A stretch of 64,000 bases of DNA from assembly GCA_034440615.1 (NCBI GenBank), contig JAOTOM010005102.1, forward strand, positions 659,501-723,500, in the 5' to 3' direction. How positions within the stretch are numbered: position 1 is the first letter of the stretch; each line of letters starts with the position of its first letter. The translations under genes were made by a program, and so were the position numbers. A model generated the notes under the pieces. The model worked only from the letters and a program-made list of their open reading frames with translations, was not told the origin of the DNA and did no database searches. The stretch comes from Ashinkailepas kermadecensis. Taxonomy: Eukaryota > Arthropoda > Thecostraca > Neolepadidae. Of this stretch, positions 58,901 through 64,000 are shown one piece after another.

Positions 58901-61900
58901 AGTTACACTGTTGACGTTCACCTACAGCTGGCCGCTGTTGAGAAGCGGCCAGGACAGCCGGCGTGCTACGTAGCTACGGCCACTCCGTGCCGCAACCAGG
59001 ACCGGCACCAGCCAACACGCGCCGCTCCCGCCGGCTGCCGCATAACCGCGCGGCTCGGCAGCCACTCGCCAGACTGTCGGACATTTTGGTTCGAACGAGT
59101 TGTGTATGCGGCATTGTGAGCGGGCGGTGGTGTGGTGGCAGCACGGTCAAATATCACACTCAAACTTTCTTTTTTAGCGATTAAGCGTACAGATTCTATT
59201 CTAGCATACAGCGACTTGGCGCTACGATTGATTTCGATCAATCCTGCGATTGATTGTTGTGGCTTAAGGGCGCGCGGACAGCGAGGTCATGACGCCCATG
59301 CGGAGTTGGTCCGTGTCCCACCTGAGCTGGTCTGTCTCCCACCTGAACTTGTCTGTCTCCCACCTGATCAGGTCTGCCTCCCATCTGAGCTGCCCGTCTT
59401 CTACCTGAGCTGGCCTGCCTCCCACCTGAGCTGCTCCGTTTCCCACCTGAGCTGGGTAGCCTTGGCCACACCGGCCGTGTGCTCGGTAGTCATCTCCTCC
59501 AGCTGCTGCTTGAGCACGGCCAGCCGGGCGTCCCCGGCACGACGCAGCGTGGCCTCATCGGAGTAGCGCTTCTCGGTGGCTTCCTACACAGACAGGGATA
59601 CCGTCACTCGCCACGTAACAACACGTGACACACTCAGTCATTTGAGCATGGCAAGCAACACAGCTCAGCAACACAACTTCCGTCAGTCATCGCGTAACGA
59701 CAGCTCCCGCACACTCCATCACTCACCACACCAAGCTCTGCCGAGCAGTCGAGTGTCATGCGAACCACATGAGGTGCCTGTCACCATATCACTAGGTACC
59801 CTCTATTTATGTATTTATTCATTTATTTATCTCCAAATGCATGCCGTCCACGTACAGTGGCTATTATGAACAGTCTATGTGCATACTCGTACATACGTCT
59901 ATACTCTATGTGCATGCACACTTAGCGTGACGGCAGCACGTGAGCCACTTGTTAATTGTTATGCCATCGGAACCGGATCAGAGCGACAGCTGCCAGCACG
60001 ACTGGTGGTGGCAACGGTCGGGAACGCAGGCTCACCATTTGCTTCTTGACATTACCGATGCTGGCTTTCTCCTGCGAGTACGCCGCCTGCGCCGCCTCCA
60101 ACTGTTTCACCTGGACGCAGGAGTGCACGAAATGACGTCGCACCAGAATGGCGACCGACGCATTGGCACCGGAGGCAGCTGCCCGCTGTGCAGACTGACC
60201 AACATTCAGAAGCAACACCAGCTTCATGACAACAGATAACGGCTTTCGGAACATCCGGCAAAACGAAACTGGCTGCAAAGCTTCAATTCACTGGGCGTTA
60301 GACAAGGGCGACGGATTAGTAGGACAAGGGGGGGGGTGACAAGTGTCCCTGGCAATAGGGTGCGAAAAAAGACTATAGCTTTGCCCCTATCTCGGAGAAT
60401 GACTTGAGCAGGACATATGATAAGAGTCATCCGTGCCTGCCAATTTGCGCTTGCCTTGGACGTACCGCGGTTTGGATATTATGATTCGTGAATCGTCCGT
60501 CCTGCGCATCGAACGTTCTGCGAACCACAAGTTACTGGAACTAAAGTACCCAACATCAAGGGCGCGGAAACAGGGGGGGAGGGGCAAGCAGAGGGAACAG
60601 TGGCCTCTCAACTTTGGACGAGTTTGACATTGCGCACAAGCTCTCTATGTGCGTTGCATGGGAAACATCGGCTTCATCATAGCTTTTGCTCATGGGTGTT
60701 GATTAGCATACCTTTGAGGGGCATTGGCCCCCATAATTTCCTGTTTGACCTTGCCCCTAGCGGGTCCCGACCGATTTCAGTCCTCCAATTGCCTCCACAT
60801 ATTGGGCTCCCAATCATTTTTGGAAATTAGCGCCGCCCCCGCCCCAGCTATGGAATAGTTTCCATATAATTGCCCAGCCTGCTGCGGGTTGACGTGTTGT
60901 GGACTGATCCTATGTTCTCGGAGCGCGCCAGAAGCCAGCCGCTCCCATTACCGAGAGCTTGGCAACAAGGCGCGTAACATTTACTGGACCAAACGACGCC
61001 TAAAGCCCATCTTTTCGGGTGACCGAATAGAAACCAGAAAATATATTTGCCGAGGAAAACCAGATAAATTGTGAAAATTATTCAAAAAATTAATAATAAA
61101 TATTATTGCATATCAATCCTGAAACATAATTACTTCCCAAGTTGGTATTTGCACCACATATCGCATATGGTACCAATAAGTACGGTCAAGTATTTGGTGG
61201 AATCTTCTAAACCTAGTAGACGGTTCTAGTTTCAGAACACGATTATTTTAAGCACTATTTTGTGGAATAGTGCCGGTAGTGGCACTCGTTTGCAAAAGTG
61301 CAGTCCAGTCAGTCGATGAAAATATTCAGACAAGTAGCACACACGATTTTTCCCTCACGAATAACGAGGAATTCGTAATTTTACAGCAGCACTAACGGAT
61401 TCGGGTTTTTTTTACTGAAGAGTAGTTTGGAAACAAGGTTTGTTCGTGCCTTCTCCGGAGTTCACCAAAATCGGAGAGAGGAACATAATAATTCCCTCCC
61501 GACGTCCCCTGCCCACCAGGGGCAATGTTTTCATTTTTTTAATTTAAAATATGATATATCATTATGTTAAAACAAAGGAACCGAAATCGGGTGAGATTTG
61601 GTTGAGAGGGGGATAAACACTGTCAATGGTTCCCGCCCCCACCCACCTAAATATGCAATCCACCGCCAACTGAGTCAGATGTTCGGTAGTGACTGGTTCC
61701 AAGATATTGCAGCACTTCAGAATTGGACCCTGGAGATCTGTGTCACAAACATAGACATACTATAAGTATTTGTCTCGCTGATAGCTACCGTTTCACAGGA
61801 AACACAGCGTCGAATAAACATTACGGTGGTACGATGAATAAAGGCGACGCTTCCACGCTACCTTATTTTCCAGGAAAGCCACGGAAGCAGTGTGGGTTGT

Positions 61901-63882
61901 CTGGTCATTCTTCCGTTGCGTCTCAAGGCTTTCAATATCCTGGCGAATCGTCTTCAGTGTTCTGGACGACAAACCAAACCACAGTCGTTCACGAAAATAT
62001 ACACTGGGACAGGGATAACGAAAAATTGAATCACACAAAAAACATGAATGACCAACAAGACTTTCTCTAGATACTTCAAGATCCCCGTTTTGGTGTCATC
62101 AGGAGCTTAGGAGCAATGAAGGAATTACGTCAACGAAACCTGATATCAAACGACAAAATACACCCAAAATACTTAGCTTCCGTTTTCAATACGATGGACA
62201 AGTACACACCGCCGAGCTGGTTAGCACTTCAATGTTTACCTCTAATCGGCATCATACTGATCAGTGTTGGAAGTGAATATCGTGTAGTTGTATTTAGTAT
62301 GCTGATTACCTTTAACGTAACTAGGTTCAAAAGGGTTGGAAAACCACAAACACGAGTACACAAATAAATATGAACATAAAAGAACTAGACCTATTATTGC
62401 ACTTTTCATTCTTAGCAACCTTCATAGCAACATTTACATACAAATACTGATTAATTTTATCCGAATGATGGATTTTCGGCTGGACCAAGTCGGTGCCGGT
62501 TGGGCTGGCACCGACTGTGTTCAACTGTTGGCACGGTTAAGTCGCATCGCGTGACCTGCGTACACTCAGGCCGGTCGGTCGTCTGTCTCAATGACAGCGC
62601 GCCACAGAATGCCGCACTGAGCGGCTATGGGTGGCAAACACTGAGCGGAGAGTCTGTGGTACAGGAACGACCATGGCACACCGTTAGACCTACGCAATTT
62701 CGACAGTTCGGCATAGTCACATTCATAAGTGTGACGTATGTAAAATATTCGGCAGATGGACTAAATTTCGGCATGAGTGCATCAAATTTCAACTGAAGCG
62801 GATTGATTCTCGGTGAGCTCAGGACAAAATTGAAGGCACTATTATCTAAATCGGGCTCGTTTGTAGGAAATGATGCACATATCTCAAACTCAAACGCACC
62901 ATCTCGAATTATCCAATTAGTTATCTTCCATCTACAAAAGAACCTGCGTCCCGTGGTTCGGATTCGTTGATGCTGGTTGTAGTTCGGCTCAATTAGTACC
63001 CAAAATATGGAAAATATTGGCTTCATCACTAAAAGGAAAACTTCAATTCTTCAATAAGCATACAGAAACCGCCGCCTTAACACGCCGACGAACGCATTTA
63101 ACACACAGAAACAGACCAACTGGCAACGACGGTGCTGGTGATGTAACCGGCGTGCTATGTCTACAGACGATGTGACCAGGCTGCCGTGTCTGCAGGCGAT
63201 CTGGATGCCGTCTACAGGCGATGTGCCTGGGATACCGTCTGCAGGCGATGCGACCGGGATGCCATCTACAGGCGACGTGACCTAGGTGGCCTGTCTACCG
63301 GCGATATGACCGGGTTACCGTGACAACCAGCCGGATAGTAGCTGCACTTACTTGTTGAGCTCAGCCACCCTGTCGTCCTTCTGTTTGGAGGTGGCTACCG
63401 TATCCGCCAGCTGCTGCTTCAGCTGGTCGTGCCGCTCCAACAGCGCTGACTTCTCGTCGGCCAGCTCCGTGAACCTGCCGCCAGCACAGACGTGAGCTTG
63501 GTTCGCCGATTCCGTCGTAGCACCGTCACAATCACTCCCGCAGCGTTCGCATATTCGCGACTCCGCCAGTGGTCTGTGGTCAGTGCAGAGACATGTGCTC
63601 GATGATTTAACCGGCTGCTGTGGGCCTCTGATCTGCCGAAAGCTGCCACATAAATGCACCCACAACTTTTCTTCTAGTTACGCATCATTTCCAGCCTGTC
63701 GAGCGTACCGCTCCTTGAACTTGGCGAGGGCCATCGCCATGCGCTCGCTGTCCTTCTTCAGGCCGCTGGACTCCTTGGCAGCCTTGTGCTGAATGGCAAA
63801 CGCCTCCTTCTGCATGCCAGAGCGCGCCTCCTCCACCGCCTTGTTGATCAACTTCTGCACGACGGGATTGTCGGCGCAGTGC
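37816..63882 (-). CDS. Long coiled-coil protein, 3' half of gene, eleven visible exons
   Basis: Minus-strand exons: 63882-63709, 63474-63352, 61961-61862, 60110-60036, 59583-59447, 58061-57932, 53386-53234, 41444-41394, 39263-39162, 38731-38618, 37932-37816. All have AG/GT borders and phases agree (2,2,0,0,2,0,0,0,0,0), giving 424 residues to a TGA stop. The protein is rich in Glu, Lys, Ala, Gln and Leu with heptad-like spacing throughout (LLERHDQLKQQLADTV, VLKQQLEEMTTEH, LTEQLRTLKQAAN, RLEHAERELDRC), no Pro until exon 8, and no enzyme motif. The 5' part lies outside the window. I do not recognise the family; a golgin, tethering or cytoskeletal coiled-coil protein are all possible. Six introns carry exon-junction or other satellites and one holds the nested transposon stack. 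Confidence 0.8.
38025..38235. repeat. 28-bp minisatellite, about eight units
   Basis: Unit GGCTGTTCAGCTGTCCAGCT plus GCTCGGCC, in the last intron of the coiled-coil gene, 90 bases from the terminal exon's acceptor. It does not contain exon sequence. Confidence 0.9.
38618..38731 (-). CDS. Coiled-coil gene, visible exon 10
   Basis: Acceptor TGTTGCCAG, donor GAGCGG/GTACGT, 38 codons in phase 0: SLDSEYEAKMDEMHTLF, then AAKDHEIQKSTER. Clear heptad pattern. Confidence 0.78.
39162..39263 (-). CDS. Coiled-coil gene, visible exon 9
   Basis: Acceptor CCCAGCAG, donor CTACAG/GTACTC, 34 codons in phase 0: INEDKVDTLRKERDRAMDLA and KQAAKKLQ. Confidence 0.8.
39484..39645 (-). mobile_element. tRNA-derived SINE, full copy, minus strand
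   Basis: Reverse complement of the SINE at 11597, with both boxes. Flanked by a 14-bp direct repeat TGGAAATACGTTGG (39470-39483 and 39646-39659). Confidence 0.93.
39721..39772. repeat. Orphan terminus of the TTAACACGCGC element family
   Basis: GTGCGCACAATTTTCAGAGG followed by GCCTCCAGAGCGCGTGTTAA is the reverse complement of the left end at 41009-41050. Its partner end was not found upstream, so it may be a broken element. Confidence 0.5.
39773..40924. other. Intron of the coiled-coil gene, nothing recognised
   Basis: Includes a GC-richer stretch at 40010-40330 with no recognised coding or promoter motif. Confidence 0.35.
41013..41936. mobile_element. piggyBac-like non-autonomous element, TTAA target
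   Basis: TTAA at 41009-41012 and 41937-41940. Ends CACGCGC...CTGGAG and, inverted, CACGCGCACTGGAGGGG, with GGGGGCGGATTCCGCCCCC just inside. No transposase frame. AGGTCA-type hexamers occur in the interior (about 41180-41210, 41355, 41600-41630). Excision on paper at TTAA leaves the host CR1 frame open, confirming the target duplication. Confidence 0.82.
41394..41444 (-). CDS. Coiled-coil gene, visible exon 8 (inside a transposon-like interval)
   Basis: 17 codons, LPDGAVGWAARFRQLEQ, donor GAACAG/GTAACT. Phase agrees with both neighbours, but the acceptor (GCGCCGAG) is poor. An alternative AG, 12 bases earlier, would shift phase. The interval lies within the piggyBac-like element, so this could be chance or an exonised TE segment. 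Confidence 0.4.
42188..44110. mobile_element. TTAGGCGTC-ended DNA element with internal tandem repeats
   Basis: Perfect 10-bp inverted ends TTAGGCGTCA / TGACGCCTAA, with CG on each side (42186-42187, 44111-44112). Removing the element plus one CG leaves the CR1 host in frame, suggesting a 2-bp CG duplication. The interior holds about five ~170-180 bp tandem units (42800-43590; markers CAAATAAACCGGCATAAAAT and TTTATAGATATCTAACCC) and a foldback (42349-42582). No transposase frame. A second copy is at 55793-57124. Confidence 0.72.
42349..42582. repeat. Near-perfect hairpin insertion with 14-bp flanking repeats
   Basis: From TTGAAGATGATTAT (42381) to its inverse at 42585, two ~100-bp arms with few mismatches meet at GGAGACAATGTCTCC near 42481. 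CAACATTGAAATAA is repeated at 42335-42348 and 42583-42596, as if duplicated on insertion. It sits inside the TTAGGCGTC element and is absent from the second copy. Confidence 0.75.
44964..45083 (+). repeat. Left LTR, 3'-truncated
   Basis: 120 bases matching 48628-48747 at all but a handful of positions, then an abrupt end of similarity at CGTCAGT. The right LTR continues for 46 more bases. Confidence 0.85.
45092..46462 (+). CDS. Gag-protease frame of the Gypsy-type element
   Basis: 456 residues from the ATG at 45092 (the frame is continuous with the CR1 RT upstream only by chance). A Gag-like region at about 45-180 (LRKFAAWRLKFDGYA, RDFYLRQQADDERFDEYL) resembles retrotransposon gag cores. Two zinc-knuckle-like motifs follow; the second is a canonical CX2CX4HX4C (CQVCNRRGHYESVC). 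Near the C-terminus VWIPDYGAES stands where the aspartic protease D-S/T-G-A motif is expected, with Tyr in place of Ser/Thr, which may impair activity. The frame stops immediately before the minisatellite. Confidence 0.8.
   Translation: MMSPTQPTLPDRSPVQPRPADVPEAHAGQHAHRPHMAAAAIPAPRLVSTASLRKFAAWRLKFDGYAMLAGVDAMSRPEQRALLFALLDEEWTRIVTHILDVGSDSDIATTIAAMERHLQRQRSVILDRRDFYLRQQADDERFDEYLIALKEAAQFCDFCPHCTEEQLRDRIVTGIRDQDTLRVLLSDPNLSLRKCIDICRARENSQADTTALQTSRLQPVSAYCQDHITTYEGSNGRRCSRCHGPWHPRELLHQFPARTHRCQVCNRRGHYESVCYRRSPSPSPRRPAHASDRCGSPRHVRADSRGPLPASWRDSSPPRGRRFPDRSQDEPVGDVGLVMCGVRGDGVPIQTPRVRVLVRHREGQGSLVWIPDYGAESTAINVDEARQLGIVNLQPTCARLYAAGGHELECVGSLKCELVLGYRTSSHLTVVWGLDNALLSWVDCIRLAILPQIFPE
46460..47234. 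repeat. 84-bp minisatellite replacing pol in the Gypsy-type element
   Basis: About nine units (CTGACCCTCGCCGCGACCCC, TCGTGACCCATCGCCGGCCC, TGCCACCGCCCACCAGAGGA, CCGGACCGCCCAGCCGCTGC, TCAG), some with a CCGCCCA duplication or small deletion. It begins at the gag-protease stop and ends where pol sequence before integrase resumes. The unit is 28 codons long and largely free of stops in one plus frame. Confidence 0.93.
47480..48532 (+). pseudogene. Integrase of the Gypsy-type element, broken
   Basis: DDE-type integrase core: first Asp in FESVSADYFEHAG, second in LRSDGDPQFASW, Glu in YPQSNGDAEASVK. A single in-frame TGA at 47649-47651 splits the core, and a frameshift near 48140-48175 separates the C-terminal LVKLPSGRVLWRNRRFIR segment. 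A 14-base G run at about 47806-47820 adds extra glycines after QRW. The N-terminal zinc-binding part is missing. Confidence 0.82.
48601..48627 (+). promoter_or_regulatory. Polypurine tract
   Basis: An uninterrupted run of A and G (AGGGGGAGGGGGAAGGGAGA at its end) directly before the TG of the right LTR, the usual primer site for plus-strand DNA synthesis. Confidence 0.85.
48628..48793 (+). repeat. Right LTR, full, 166 bp
   Basis: Begins TGTTGTGTG, ends ATATAACA, with inverted TGTT/AACA termini. Short for a Gypsy LTR. Followed by GCAGA, the target duplication. Confidence 0.85.
49087..51854 (+). mobile_element. hAT-like DNA transposon, 2768 bp, apparently intact
   Basis: Inverted ends TAGGGTGGTCCTTA and TAGGGTGGTTCTTA (reverse complement of the right end), with a second matching subterminal block CCTACCCC(G/T)GGGAAT about 40-50 bases in. 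A perfect 8-bp target duplication GTAGGCAG flanks it (49079-49086, 51855-51862). Eight-base duplications with (C/T)AGGG termini are hallmarks of hAT elements. It sits in the RT of the CR1-like element and carries a single long ORF. Confidence 0.9.
49364..51643 (+). CDS. Transposase-like protein of the hAT-like element, 759 residues
   Basis: ATG at 49364 chosen because it begins MATRSKDFLVV; the frame is open 63 bases upstream, where a TTCTTTTTCTCAG acceptor-like tract lies. About residues 1-150 form a basic, helical N-terminal region. Residues 150-230 are a Glu/Arg/Ser-rich linker. From about 270 the core shows VVHWDGKLMPD (candidate first Asp), LSFDTTAANTGRNNGA (candidate second Asp) and FACRHHILEV, comparable to the CxxH motif of hAT transposases. 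A C-terminal helical region includes NVALKKLSNHLWYLSEE. No stop or frameshift over 2.28 kb. Textbook RNase-H signatures are weak, so the superfamily call rests mainly on the ends and target duplication. Confidence 0.75.
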   Translation: MATRSKDFLVVPEPELVGSKLPSNGDVLAVILHNLHLKKTSLRDVTLVVAPMVARYWSMARIPMMRKDSVVTKMEKLHREYELLKKGKHRRSVPQVAKEEAFMVVLQNLFDVAHADALKTMTNADDKAFLLAQREPGRRGRMGNMDTVLAGQEARRCQRTERELEQQRRAQEEATSSSAVVELESSTSSSASDPESSAEAAEVRDAVGGASPRKRIRRATTNMISPALAATLDRTKMTDRSAVHVLTATASVLGRDVKELNINRSSIRRHRRKHREALASKLKEEFRADTPLVVHWDGKLMPDLTTKDHVDRLPILVTGKGTSQLLSVAKLASGTGHDIARAVVSALEEWRVADQVAGLSFDTTAANTGRNNGACVLIEQQLEKDMLHFACRHHILEVMVQAVFTHLLGASSSPDVLLFKRFQTYWENIDREAFTTGMQSAEVATLLQDMKDEGLGLAMQVLQDRSDLRDDYKELVELVIIFLGGVPARGVRFRAPGPMHQARWMSKIIYSFKVWMFRDQFSLKKREENALMKMCVFSARVYAMAWMKAGFPAQAPRLDLDLLKALDTYGKIDAEVGNVALKKLSNHLWYLSEELVGLAFFDPEVSVDRKKAMAMATRQESGEREESAPKRVMLPKKSIRSVHLEDFVTDRTLGFFEKLNLDKSFLDFPPETWEEREPFKAAAAVVHKLAVVNDHAERGVALINEYNRSLTKDEEQLQFLLQVVAAHRKQFPDTKKDDTCPDQATMSGLAPTIPPSLSG
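52590..53233. repeat. 47-bp minisatellite carrying copies of the coiled-coil exon 7 donor
   Basis: About fourteen units, very uniform. On the minus strand each reads AAGCTGGAGTCGCAG/GTCAGTGGCTCCG, identical to the last 15 bases of the neighbouring exon plus its donor and intron start. The array begins at the true donor (53234/53233). Units near the exon have CTCCCGCTACGG, distal ones GTACCGCCACGG, showing two sub-families. Confidence 0.93.
53234..53386 (-). CDS. Coiled-coil gene, visible exon 7
   Basis: Acceptor GACAACAG, first donor TCGCAG/GTCAGT, 51 codons in phase 0: VELDRLSENKATLIGRLEHA, then ERELDRCATKNEAW and KLESQ. The end is ambiguous because the same donor is repeated every 47 bases downstream. 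Confidence 0.82.
53590..54180. repeat. CAAATGTACGTA repeat with an orientation switch
   Basis: From 53600 to about 53890 the unit reads GCGCAAATGTACGTATG. From 53905 to 54170 it appears inverted as TACGTACATTTGCG. ACGTA, GTACGTAC and TACGTA palindromes are embedded. Units are 18-24 bp and degenerate. Confidence 0.8.
54496..55680. repeat. 39-bp satellite, about thirty near-identical units
   Basis: Unit CAGCCGGACCACACGGCCAA plus CACGGGTGACGACANCCGA, with variation almost confined to the bases after GACGAC and a few CACGGG/CAGGGG changes. The unit is a multiple of three and lacks stops in at least four frames, which produces several artificial frames over 420 codons on both strands. Confidence 0.97.
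55793..57124. mobile_element. TTAGGCGTC-ended DNA element, second copy
   Basis: Same termini TTAGGCGTCA and TGACGCCTAA, followed on the right by CG and preceded on the left by CA (possible CpG decay of a CG duplication). Left 130 bp and right ~500 bp are homologous to 42188-44110. Only one to two internal tandem units remain, and the hairpin is absent. Confidence 0.72.
57770..57931. repeat. About 60-bp tandem repeat at the coiled-coil exon 6 donor
   Basis: Three units sharing CTGCAGACGGTAAGA, CGTCNCCGCTNCGTCTCC and ACTGAGGAGGCGCTA. On the minus strand the TCAG(A/T)G-GTGGAGACG block corresponds to the exon 6 end TCAGAG/GTGGAGACGG. Confidence 0.65.
57932..58061 (-). CDS. Coiled-coil gene, visible exon 6
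   Basis: Acceptor GTGCCTCAG (phase 2), donor TCAGAG/GTGGAG (phase 0). Encodes DELAKAQEDVAAKEKQATTL, LTEQLRTLKQAANSSRGRG, and a short acidic tail. The alternative donor CCGTG/GTGATG would break phase with exon 7. Confidence 0.75.
58062..59299. other. Intron of the coiled-coil gene, nothing recognised
   Basis: No repeat ends or coding signal identified. Confidence 0.4.
59300..59446. repeat. 21-bp minisatellite carrying copies of the coiled-coil exon 5 donor
   Basis: About seven units TCCCACCTGAGCTGGTCTGT plus C. On the minus strand each contains CAGCTCAG/GTGGGA, identical to the exon 5 end and donor at 59447/59446. The unit is divisible by three, so use of a later donor would insert seven residues per unit (R-W-E-T-D-Q-L type) without a frame change. 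Confidence 0.88.
59447..59583 (-). CDS. Coiled-coil gene, visible exon 5
   Basis: Acceptor TCTGTGTAG (phase 0), donor GCTCAG/GTGGGA (phase 2). EATEKRYSDEATLRRAGDAR then LAVLKQQLEEMTTEHTAGVA. Joins in frame to exon 6. Confidence 0.82.
60036..60110 (-). CDS. Coiled-coil gene, visible exon 4
   Basis: Acceptor GCGTCCAG, donor CAAATG/GTGAGC, 25 codons in phase 0: VKQLEAAQAAYSQEKASIGN then VKKQM. Confidence 0.8.
60111..61861. other. Intron of the coiled-coil gene, nothing recognised
   Basis: No repeat family or coding signal identified. Confidence 0.4.
61862..61961 (-). CDS. Coiled-coil gene, visible exon 3
   Basis: Acceptor TCGTCCAG (phase 2), donor AATAAG/GTAGCG (phase 0). TLKTIRQDIESLETQRKNDQ then TTHTASVAFLENK. 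It is the only exon candidate that bridges the phase difference between exons 2 and 4. Confidence 0.8.
61962..63129. other. Intron of the coiled-coil gene, nothing recognised
   Basis: AT-rich sequence. A short inverted GGTGCCGGTTGGGCTGGCACC occurs near 62491. Confidence 0.4.
63130..63325. repeat. About 30-bp degenerate minisatellite near the coiled-coil exon 2 donor
   Basis: Five or six units on the theme GGCGATGTGACCGGGATGCC plus GTCTACA, ending 26 bases from the exon 2 donor. It contains no exon bases. Confidence 0.75.
63352..63474 (-). CDS. Coiled-coil gene, visible exon 2
   Basis: Acceptor CTGGCGGCAG, donor AACAA/GTAAGT, phase 2 to 2. FTELADEKSALLERHDQLKQ then QLADTVATSKQKDDRVAELN. Confidence 0.85.
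63709..63882 (-). CDS. Coiled-coil gene, visible exon 1 (internal exon of the gene)
   Basis: Acceptor ATTCCGCAG (phase 2), donor GAGCG/GTACGC (phase 2). NPVVQKLINKAVEEARSGMQ then KEAFAIQHKAAKESSGLKKD. Starts in mid-codon, so at least one further exon lies beyond the window. Confidence 0.83.
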
Positions 63883-64000
63883 CTGCGGAATACGACAGGT
63901 CAGGTCAGGCCACCACCCATGGATAAAGGGCGTGACGTAATAGCAGTTACACGAGCAAGACTGGGACAGGTCAGGTCACGACTGACAGGAGTGCGATGAC

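Noticed and set aside
62836..63029. Possible extra exon of the coiled-coil gene on the minus strand
   Set aside because: No heptad pattern, no phase fit between visible exons 2 and 3, and exon 3 at 61961-61862 joins exon 2 directly.

Overview
This is a eukaryotic, intron-bearing, repeat-dense window that most resembles an arthropod genome, perhaps a crustacean. The basis is CR1-like, I-like and Penelope-like retroelements, a tRNA-derived SINE, mariner, hAT-like and piggyBac-like DNA elements, short TTAGG-type tracts, GC-rich exons in AT-rich introns, and abundant micro- and minisatellites. The species cannot be named from the sequence. Nothing prokaryotic (operon, RBS, CRISPR) is present.

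Three host genes can be assembled from phase-compatible exons. (1) An OTUD3-type ovarian-tumour deubiquitinase on the minus strand (16427 down to 7483, possibly to 7024); Asp50, Cys53 and His160 of the catalytic site are all visible. (2) A complete TTC36 gene on the plus strand (27953-34093): four exons, 193 residues, stop codon present. (3) The 3' half of a long coiled-coil protein gene on the minus strand (63882 down to a stop at 37816): eleven exons, 424 residues, 5' end outside the window. TTC36 and the coiled-coil gene are convergent.

Layout: 1-7.0 kb, promoter-like CpG segment, decayed I-like LINE, foldback element, Penelope remnant and a local direct repeat. 7.0-16.4 kb, OTUD3 with minisatellites against nearly every exon and a mariner carrying a SINE. 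17-27.6 kb, a near full-length CR1-like element, a ~1 kb imperfect palindrome and CR1 3' ends. 27.9-34.1 kb, TTC36 with a piggyBac-like element, LINE tail and SINE in its introns. 37.4-63.9 kb, the coiled-coil gene, whose introns hold long satellites and one CR1-like element (about 40.9-52.5 kb) broken by four insertions: piggyBac-like, a TTAGGCGTC-ended element, a Gypsy-type LTR element, and an hAT-like transposon with an intact 759-codon transposase-like ORF.

The most unusual observation is that many minisatellites are built on exon-intron junctions. Their units repeat the last or first bases of the adjacent exon together with its splice site: OTUD3 exons 3, 4 and 5, and coiled-coil exons 5, 6 and 7. 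This gives long tandem arrays of splice-site copies, two of them with unit lengths divisible by three. The second is the Gypsy-type element in which the reverse transcriptase/RNase H region is replaced by an in-frame 84-bp minisatellite.
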